From: Thermoplasmata archaeon
Lineage (GTDB): Archaea > Thermoplasmatota > Thermoplasmata > Lutacidiplasmatales > UBA184
Length of the DNA: 11,239 bases
Direction of reading: 5' to 3'
NCBI GenBank assembly: GCA_030037035.1
Contig: JASHSA010000171.1
Location: 1 to 11,239, forward strand
Shown: positions 6,944 to 11,239 of the stretch, one piece after another
Numbering within the stretch: the first letter of the stretch is position 1
Layout: every line of letters begins with the position of its first letter
Notes under the pieces: generated by a model
Told to the model about the DNA's origin: nothing
Databases searched by the model: none
The model's input: only the letters and a program-made list of their open reading frames with translations
Program-made: the position numbers and the translations under genes

Positions 6944-8487
6944 ATGACCAACGAGAACGGCGGGACGGTGGGAAGGGTTCCCCCCGAGGTGGTTTCGTTC
7001 CTCAGCGGCAAGGGGGGGAGGTCGCTCATCATCAAGGGCGGCGCGGGGACCGGGAAGACGACGTTCGGGCTCGAGCTGCTCGAACGGCTGGGCCAGCCGA
7101 CGCGCTCGTTCTACCTGTCGACGCGCGTCGGGGACGAGTCGCTCTACCGCCAGTTCCCGTGGCTGCGGACCACCGAGATGCGCTCGAGGATCCTCGACGC
7201 GGCTAAGCTGTTCCTCGACACGATCCAGGCGACCGGGAAGGTCCGCACGGCCGAGCTGCCCGACAGCGAGCAGCGGAAGATCAAGGCCGGGCGCGAGGTC
7301 CTCGGGAGCTTCGGGACCGAGCACGGCCCGCCGACCCGCGTCGACCGGACCCATCTCGCCGCGCTGCTCAAGCGCAGCCCGATGCCGGAGGTCGAGAACG
7401 TCTACACCCGCATCGAGCGCGCGCTGCCGGAGAAGTCGCTGCTCGTCATCGACTCCCTCGAGGGTGTGACCCACAAGTACGGTCTCGAGATGGAGGAGTT
7501 CGTGATGGCGCTCCAGAAGGACCTCGTCGAGGCGTCCAGCACGGACGTCGTCATGATCCTCGAGAAGCCCGAGGCCGGCGGGATCGAGTACCTCGTCGAC
7601 GGCCTCATCTCGATCCAGCGGGAGGAGCTGGACGAGCGGAGGATCCGCCATCTCCGGCTCGAGAAGCTGCGCGCGACGAACATCGGGCGCGCGCGCTACG
7701 CCGTGACGCTGGACGGGGGCCGCTTCGAGGCGCTCGGCGTCTCGGGCGCGGCGAACGGTAAGGGCGCGGCGGCGAGCTGGACGGCGACCCCGGACCCGGA
7801 GCGGCTCTACTCGACGGGGATCCCGGACTTCGACGCACTGCTCGGCGGGGGCCTGCGCCGCGGGAGCTTCAACGCCTTCGAGGTCGACGTCAACGTCGGG
7901 GTCGACGACTACTACATGCTGTTCACGCCGACGTTCCTCAACTTCCTCGGACAGGGGCGGGGGATGATCGCGGTCCTCGCGGCCGGCGAGTCGCCGGAGA
8001 AGCTGCGGGAGGCGCTGGTGAGGTACGTCCCGGCGCACCACTTCGACACGCGCGTGAGGATCCCGGACTACACGATCTCCGAGACGGAGGAGCCGTACAT
8101 CCTGCCGATGGCCCGGTTCGGCCGGGACGAGGCGATGCGCGCGATGGTCACCGCCGAGAAGGCGGCGGCCGGACCGGACCGCAAGCCGTTCATCGAGTAC
8201 ATGGCGTTCGACACGTTCGAGAGCCTGATGGGCGACCAGGTCGCGATCCGGATGTACTTCAGCGGGGTCTCCCGCACGAAGCACGTCGGCAACCTCGGGA
8301 TCGGCCTGCTCAAGCCCGGGCTGCTCGTCTCGAGCGAGATCCTCAACATGATGGACACGTACTTCCGATCATCAACGTCGACAACGCCCCGTGCATCTAC
8401 GGGATCCGGCCGCGGACGACGATCTACTCGATCAGCCCGGACCCCGTGAAGGGTGCCCCGCACGCGGTGCTGACGCCGGTCGTCTAG
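6944..8487 (+). pseudogene. GvpD/KaiC-like double-domain P-loop ATPase, frameshifted near the 3' end
   Basis: The restored product would be 514 residues. The first RecA/KaiC-like domain has Walker A GGAGTGKTT (32-40, Lys38), then FYLSTRVGDESLYRQFPWL, which I associate with archaeal GvpD-like P-loop proteins, and Walker B LLVIDS ending the strand at Asp170. The second domain opens like a KaiC repeat (YSTGIPDFDALLGGGLRRGS, from residue 289), but the following loop has no GxxxxGK, so it should not bind ATP in the usual way. The initial frame runs to a stop at 8449 with an Arg/Ser/Thr-rich end. In the -1 frame from 8368 to the TAG at 8485 a natural C-terminus follows (IINVDNAPCIYGIRP...). One base is therefore missing around 8366-8368. 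This is either a sequencing/assembly error, in which case the gene is intact, or a real mutation costing the last 39 residues. Relatives include gas-vesicle regulators, but no gas-vesicle gene is here and the role is unknown. Confidence 0.75.
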
Positions 8488-8500
8488 CCGGGCGACCCCG

Positions 8501-9157
8501 TCAGCCCGGGAGCCCGAGGACGGGGCTCGCCAGCGCCCAGAGGACGAGCGCCGGCGCGACCGTCATCGTAAGGTCGTCGTCCAGCCAGGCGTAGCGGACG
8601 CGCTCGGCGGCGACCGCGACGGCCCCCCCGACCGCCGCGAGCGCCACGGCGTCGGTCCAAGGCCAGCGGCCGACCCCGACGAGCGCGGTCACCGCGAGGG
8701 CGGTGTAGACGGCCCAAGGGACCCCGAGCGCGACCCCGCGGGAGCGCGCCTGCCGGCGCAGCTCGCCGGCGACCGGGTCGACGAACGCCGTCCCGACGAC
8801 GACCGCCGCGGCGATCGGCTCCGGGAAGAGGAGGACCGCGACGACCAGCGCGACCGCGTAGAACAGGAAGCTCGCCGGCCGTCGCGCCTCGTACGGCCGG
8901 AGCGTCGGCAGCTCGAGGCGGGCGATCCGCCGGGCGACCTCGAGGACGATGACGGCGCCGAGCGCCGCGAGCAGGACGTCCTCCTTCGGCGCGACGAGGA
9001 AGAACCCCGTCGGGAGGACGTAGTAGACGAGGACGAACGCGCCGGCACCGTGCAGGATCCTGCGCCAGAGCTCGTCGGCGGCGGCCTCGTCGCGTCCGAA
9101 CAGGGCGGCGAGGCGTCGGCGGAACGACCCTCCGCGACGTGCTCGGAGCTCCGCCAC
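8501..9157 (-). CDS. Dolichol/phytol kinase-like integral membrane protein
   Basis: A 218-residue, strongly hydrophobic protein with about six or seven predicted membrane helices. It keeps the spaced polar signatures of the CTP-dependent polyprenol kinase (SEC59/phytol kinase) group: a basic-histidine motif RRILH (residues 32-36) before the first helix, FVDPVAGE (125-132) in place of the usual GDxxAxxxG, and AERV..AWLDDDLTM (184-198) in place of E..DDNLTVP near the C-terminus. Known members phosphorylate dolichol, phytol or diacylglycerol at the membrane; in archaea a polyprenol or geranylgeraniol-type lipid would be the natural substrate, but that is inference. The GTG at 9157 gives the basic N-terminus and sits 25 bases from a BRE/TATA-like site. 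It ends 13 bases from the convergent ATPase gene and is divergent from purE. It could also be a phosphatidate cytidylyltransferase-fold protein of other activity. Confidence 0.6.
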   Translation of the reverse strand: MAELRARRGGSFRRRLAALFGRDEAAADELWRRILHGAGAFVLVYYVLPTGFFLVAPKEDVLLAALGAVIVLEVARRIARLELPTLRPYEARRPASFLFYAVALVVAVLLFPEPIAAAVVVGTAFVDPVAGELRRQARSRGVALGVPWAVYTALAVTALVGVGRWPWTDAVALAAVGGAVAVAAERVRYAWLDDDLTMTVAPALVLWALASPVLGLPG

Positions 9158-9178
9158 GCGCCCGGGCCACCACGGTGA

Positions 9179-9193
9179 GATTTCACGGTTTCG
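9179..9193 (-). promoter_or_regulatory. Candidate BRE/TATA promoter of the dolichol kinase-like gene
   Basis: Read on the - strand, CGAAAC (9193-9188) is followed by TGAAATC (9185-9179). The TATA-like part is centred 25 bases before the GTG at 9157, which predicts a leaderless or nearly leaderless transcript. The purine-rich upstream element resembles the one before the GvpD/KaiC-like gene. Confidence 0.45.
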
Positions 9194-9244
9194 TCGCCGG
9201 AGCCCCGGGCGCCGGAGGCCCGACGCCGCCCCGGCCCCACAACC

Positions 9245-9252
9245 CTCTATAC
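9245..9252 (+). promoter_or_regulatory. TATA box of purE-guaAb, probable leaderless start
   Basis: CTCTATAC is centred 25 bases before the GTG at 9274. This spacing puts the transcript start at the start codon itself, so purE mRNA is probably leaderless, and it helps to choose 9274 over the upstream in-frame ATG at 9139. That ATG lies upstream of the TATA box and is antisense to the neighbouring gene. Confidence 0.6.
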
Positions 9253-9273
9253 GCCACCGCGCTCGGCCCGCCC

Positions 9274-9735
9274 GTGAAGGTCACGGTGCTGGTCGGCAGC
9301 CGCTCCGACCTCGAGCTCGCCGAGAAGGTGCGGGTGCGGCTGACCGAGTTCGACGTCCCGTGCGAGGTCCACGTCGCGTCGGCCCACCGGACCCCGGAGA
9401 AGGTCGAGCGGCTCGTCCGCGACCCGTCGACCGACGTCTTCGTCGCGATGGCCGGGCTCTCGGCGGCGCTCCCGGGGGTCGTCGCGGCGAGGACGCTGAA
9501 GCCGGTCGTCGGCGTCCCGCTCCACCGCGGCCTCGGCCTCGACAGCCTGCTGTCGGTCGTGCAGATGCCTCCGGGGATCCCGGTCGCGTCGGTCGGCCTG
9601 GACGCCTCGGAGAACGCGGCGCTGCTCGCGGTCGAGATCCTCGCGCTCGCCCACCCGGAGCTGATCGCCAAGCTCGAGCGGTACCGCGCGAAGTGGCGGG
9701 AGGAGCCCGCCCCGACCGCCCCTGCGCCCCCATGA
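9274..9735 (+). CDS. purE: PurE, N5-carboxyaminoimidazole ribonucleotide mutase / AIR carboxylase
   Basis: A 153-residue PurE, forming CAIR in de novo purine synthesis either from N5-CAIR (class I, with PurK) or from AIR and CO2 (class II). The phosphate/substrate motif GSRSD (residues 8-12) and SAHRTP (36-41, His38 equivalent to the E. coli catalytic His45) are present, as are GLDSLLSVVQMPPGIPVA and ENAALLA. The Gly-rich loop is AGLSAALPG (60-68) where class I enzymes have AGGAAHLPG, so the second active-site histidine (E. coli His75) is Ala65. The loop resembles the AGRSNALSG of class II enzymes, while the rest looks class I. No purK is in the window. The GTG at 9274 gives the exact family N-terminus (MKVTVLVGSRSD) and fits the TATA spacing. 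The stop overlaps the guaAb ATG by four bases (ATGA), so the two genes form an operon and are likely translationally coupled. Confidence 0.92.
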   Translation: MKVTVLVGSRSDLELAEKVRVRLTEFDVPCEVHVASAHRTPEKVERLVRDPSTDVFVAMAGLSAALPGVVAARTLKPVVGVPLHRGLGLDSLLSVVQMPPGIPVASVGLDASENAALLAVEILALAHPELIAKLERYRAKWREEPAPTAPAPP

Positions 9736-10679
9736 ACGACCCGAAGGCGTTCGTCGCCGCGGCCGTCGAGCAGCTCCGCGCGTCCGTCCCGGGCCGAACG
9801 ATCGTCGCCGCCTCGGGCGGGATCGACTCGACCGCGGCGGCGCTCCTCGCCCAGCGGGCGCTCGGAGAGCGGGCGCGCGCCGTGTTCGTCGACACCGGAC
9901 TGCTCCGGGCCGGCGAGGTCGAGCGCGTCGGCGAGCTGTATCGCGCGAGCGGCCTCGCGCACCGGACCGTCGAGGCGAGCGAGCGCTTCCTTTCCTCGCT
10001 GAAGGGGGTCCGCGACCCGGAGCGCAAGCGCAAGCGGATCGGCGCCGCGTTCATCCACCTGTTCGAGGAGCAGGCCGCCGAGTTCGGGACCGACCGCCTC
10101 GTGCAGGGGACGATCGCCCCGGACTGGATCGAGAGCGGGGGCGCGCTCCGCGACACGATCAAGACGCACCACAACGTCGGCGGCATCCCGCGCTCCAGCC
10201 GTCTCGTCCTGGTCGAGCCGCTGAGGGACCTCTACAAGGACGAGGTCCGCGCGGTCGCCCGCGAGCTCGGGATCCCGGAGGCGGACCGGCAGCCGTTCCC
10301 GGGGCCCGGCCTCGCGGTGCGGGTCCACGGTGCCGTCGACCGGGAGCGGCTCCGCCGCGCGCGCGTCGCCAACGCCGTCGTCGAGGAGGAGGTCGAGCGC
10401 GCGGTCGCCGCGAGGACGATGGCCCGCCCGTGGCAGTACTTCGCCGTCCTGCTCGACGCGAGCACGGTCGGCGTCACCGGCGACAACCGCGTCCACGGCG
10501 ACGCCGTCAGCGTGCGGGTCGTCGAGTCGGTCGATGCGATGACGGCGACCGCGGCGGCCGTCCCGCACGCCGTCCTGGCCGCGATCGCCCGGCGGATCAC
10601 CCGCGAGCTCCCCGGCGAGGTCGTCCGCGTCCTCTACGACGTCACCGACAAGCCTCCCGCGACCATCGAGTGGGAATAG
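9732..10679 (+). CDS. guaAB: GMP synthase, ATP-pyrophosphatase subunit (GuaAb)
   Basis: A 315-residue stand-alone synthetase subunit of GMP synthase. It adenylates XMP and aminates it with ammonia supplied by a separate glutaminase (GuaAa), as in archaea; bacteria and eukaryotes fuse the two. The N-type PP-loop is SGGIDS (residues 28-33; SGGVDS is usual), followed by VDTGLLRAGE, IKTHHNVGGIP, EPLRDLYKDEVR, the XMP-site RQPFPGPGLAVR, and the family's C-terminal DKPPATIEWE. The glutaminase gene is not in the window. Two usual residues differ in minor ways (VDNGLLR to VDTGLLR, RHPFPGPG to RQPFPGPG). The ATG overlaps the purE stop. Pairing an AIR carboxylation gene with a GMP-branch gene makes this a small purine operon. 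The small downstream gene has its own AT-rich promoter box. Confidence 0.95.
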   Translation: MNDPKAFVAAAVEQLRASVPGRTIVAASGGIDSTAAALLAQRALGERARAVFVDTGLLRAGEVERVGELYRASGLAHRTVEASERFLSSLKGVRDPERKRKRIGAAFIHLFEEQAAEFGTDRLVQGTIAPDWIESGGALRDTIKTHHNVGGIPRSSRLVLVEPLRDLYKDEVRAVARELGIPEADRQPFPGPGLAVRVHGAVDRERLRRARVANAVVEEEVERAVAARTMARPWQYFAVLLDASTVGVTGDNRVHGDAVSVRVVESVDAMTATAAAVPHAVLAAIARRITRELPGEVVRVLYDVTDKPPATIEWE

Positions 10680-10707
10680 ACGGACCGGGACGGTCGGGAC
10701 CCCTGGC

Positions 10708-10723
10708 CGAAAGCCGATATGTA
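10708..10723 (+). promoter_or_regulatory. Candidate BRE/TATA promoter of the RHH-like gene
   Basis: CGAAAG (10708-10713, BRE-like) followed by CGATATGTA (10715-10723) lies in the 68 bases between guaAb and the small gene. Its centre is 29 bases before the ATG at 10748, so a very short or absent leader is expected. It suggests the small gene can be transcribed apart from purE-guaAb. An in-frame GTG at 10736 is too close to the box to be the start. Confidence 0.5.
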
Positions 10724-10747
10724 CCCGCCGAGGACGTGGCGGGGACG

Positions 10748-10969
10748 ATGAAAACCCCCGCCGCCCCGACCGTGCGCACCGTCCAGATCCCCGAGGACCT
10801 GGCGCGGCGGCTGGAGGCACGCCTGGAGGGCTCGGCGTTCTCGTCGGTCGACGCGTTCGTCGCGTTCGTGCTCGGCCGGTTGCTGGAGGAGGCCGGGGGT
10901 CCCGGCTTCACGGAAGAGGACGAGCGCGCTCTCAAGGCGAGGCTGCGCTCCCTCGGCTACATCGACTGA
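10748..10969 (+). CDS. Small ribbon-helix-helix-like (CopG/Arc-type) protein
   Basis: A 73-residue protein with a short strand VRTVQIPEDL followed by two predicted helices (LARRLEARLEG and SSVDAFVAFVLGRLLEEAG), the order and spacing of a ribbon-helix-helix DNA-binding fold. A charged C-terminal segment ends in FTEEDERALKARLRSLGYID; similar ends (..L+.LGYL/ID) recur in small archaeal and bacterial proteins of this type. RHH proteins bind DNA as dimers through the strand, often as repressors. No toxin-like partner is adjacent, so an antitoxin role is not supported. It has its own promoter-like box just downstream of guaAb; a role in controlling nearby genes is only a guess. The ATG is preferred over an in-frame GTG four codons earlier. 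Confidence 0.65.
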   Translation: MKTPAAPTVRTVQIPEDLARRLEARLEGSAFSSVDAFVAFVLGRLLEEAGGPGFTEEDERALKARLRSLGYID

Positions 10970-10984
10970 GACGGCCGGCGCCAA

Positions 10985-10992
10985 CGATTTCT
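10985..10992 (+). promoter_or_regulatory. Weak AT-rich box before the last gene
   Basis: CGATTTCT lies about 28 bases before the ATG at 11016 and is the only AT-rich patch in the 46-base spacer, at the spacing seen for the other candidate TATA boxes here. The match to a TATA consensus is poor. It could equally be a short T-rich end signal for the preceding gene. Confidence 0.3.
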
Positions 10993-11015
10993 CCCGCCGC
11001 TCGCGTGGGGGGCGG

Positions 11016-11239
11016 ATGGCGAGTTGCCCGTTCTGCGGGGCCGAGGAGACCGACCGCTTCGACCTCGACGGCCGGCGGTTCCTCGTCTTCCGCTGCATGT
11101 TCACGCCGCAGGTCGACCCGTCGTGGTCCGACGCCGAGCTCGAGCGCCAGCTGCGCACCTCCTACGCCCGGGACGGCTCGGGAGCGTACTTCCGCAGGCT
11201 CTGCGACCAGCTCCACCTGTACGTCACGGCCGGCCCCGG
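11016..11239 (+). CDS. Unrecognised protein with N-terminal CxxC, 5' part
   Basis: The frame is open from the ATG at 11016 to the end of the window (74 complete codons), so the protein is cut. It begins MASCPFCGAEETDRFDLDG; the CPFCG is a classic zinc-knuckle half (Cys4, Cys7), and a further Cys at residue 27 (FRCMFTP) is the most likely third ligand. The following sequence (DAELERQLRTSYARDGSGAY, then FRRLCDQLHLYV) looks like a soluble helical region with normal codon use for this genome. I do not recognise the family. A purine run GGGGGGCGG directly precedes the ATG. The alternative frame on the other strand is a GC-driven shadow. Zinc binding is inferred from the cysteine spacing only. Confidence 0.6.
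   Translation, partial: MASCPFCGAEETDRFDLDGRRFLVFRCMFTPQVDPSWSDAELERQLRTSYARDGSGAYFRRLCDQLHLYVTAGP

Noticed and set aside
4229..8284. A 1351-codon open frame on the - strand, antisense to alaS and the GvpD/KaiC-like gene.
   Set aside because: It spans two clearly real genes and the gap between them, has low-complexity Arg/Glu/Asp/Leu-rich composition and shows no domain. Long antisense frames are expected where stop codons are rare because of high GC.
8366..8374. Programmed -1 ribosomal frameshift at the ATPase 3' end.
   Set aside because: No X-XXY-YYZ slippery site and no obvious downstream pseudoknot were seen; an assembly error or mutation is simpler.
9139..9273. Extension of purE upstream to an ATG at 9139.
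   Set aside because: It would cross the predicted TATA box and overlap the divergent gene; PurE begins at MKVTVLVGS.

Overview
The window is a very GC-rich stretch of what looks like an archaeal chromosome. Three things support an archaeon: an alanyl-tRNA synthetase with the archaeal N-terminal cysteine-rich extension and editing-domain layout, a GMP synthase ATP-pyrophosphatase subunit encoded apart from its glutaminase (GuaAb), and short AT-rich boxes with BRE-like purine elements about 25-30 bases before several start codons. The mix of genes, including a GvpD/KaiC-like double-domain ATPase, would fit a high-GC member of the Thermoplasmatota. That placement is inference and would need a marker-gene tree.

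Layout. Bases 1-3114 (+ strand) are a tight gene row: the 3' half of a methylmalonyl-CoA mutase large subunit (cut by the window edge), a FolC/Mur-ligase-type ATP-dependent ligase, and an endonuclease III with its Fe-S cluster. The last two overlap by 4 bases. An MFS transporter on the - strand (2924-4195) converges on and overlaps the end of the endonuclease gene by about 190 bases. It is divergent from alaS (4259-6826, +), with one AT-rich box between them. After a 117-base gap with a good BRE/TATA promoter comes a GvpD/KaiC-like P-loop ATPase (6944-8487, +), whose frame is broken by one base near its 3' end. A dolichol/phytol-kinase-like membrane protein (8501-9157, -) lies tail to tail with it and is divergent from purE-guaAb (9274-10679, +), a two-gene purine unit with a 4-base overlap. 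A 73-residue ribbon-helix-helix-like protein (10748-10969) follows, then the start of an unrecognised protein with an N-terminal CxxC (11016 to the window end).

Functionally this is mostly core metabolism and information processing: propionyl/methylmalonyl-CoA metabolism, gamma-glutamyl ligation, DNA base-excision repair, tRNA charging, the AIR carboxylation and XMP-to-GMP steps of purine synthesis, and possibly polyprenol lipid phosphorylation. No mobile element, CRISPR array, tRNA, rRNA or toxin-antitoxin pair was seen. The parts that deserve a second look are the frameshift in the ATPase, the loss of a conserved PurE active-site histidine, the MurE-like nucleotide-site motif in the FolC-like ligase, and the long convergent overlap of nth with the transporter gene.
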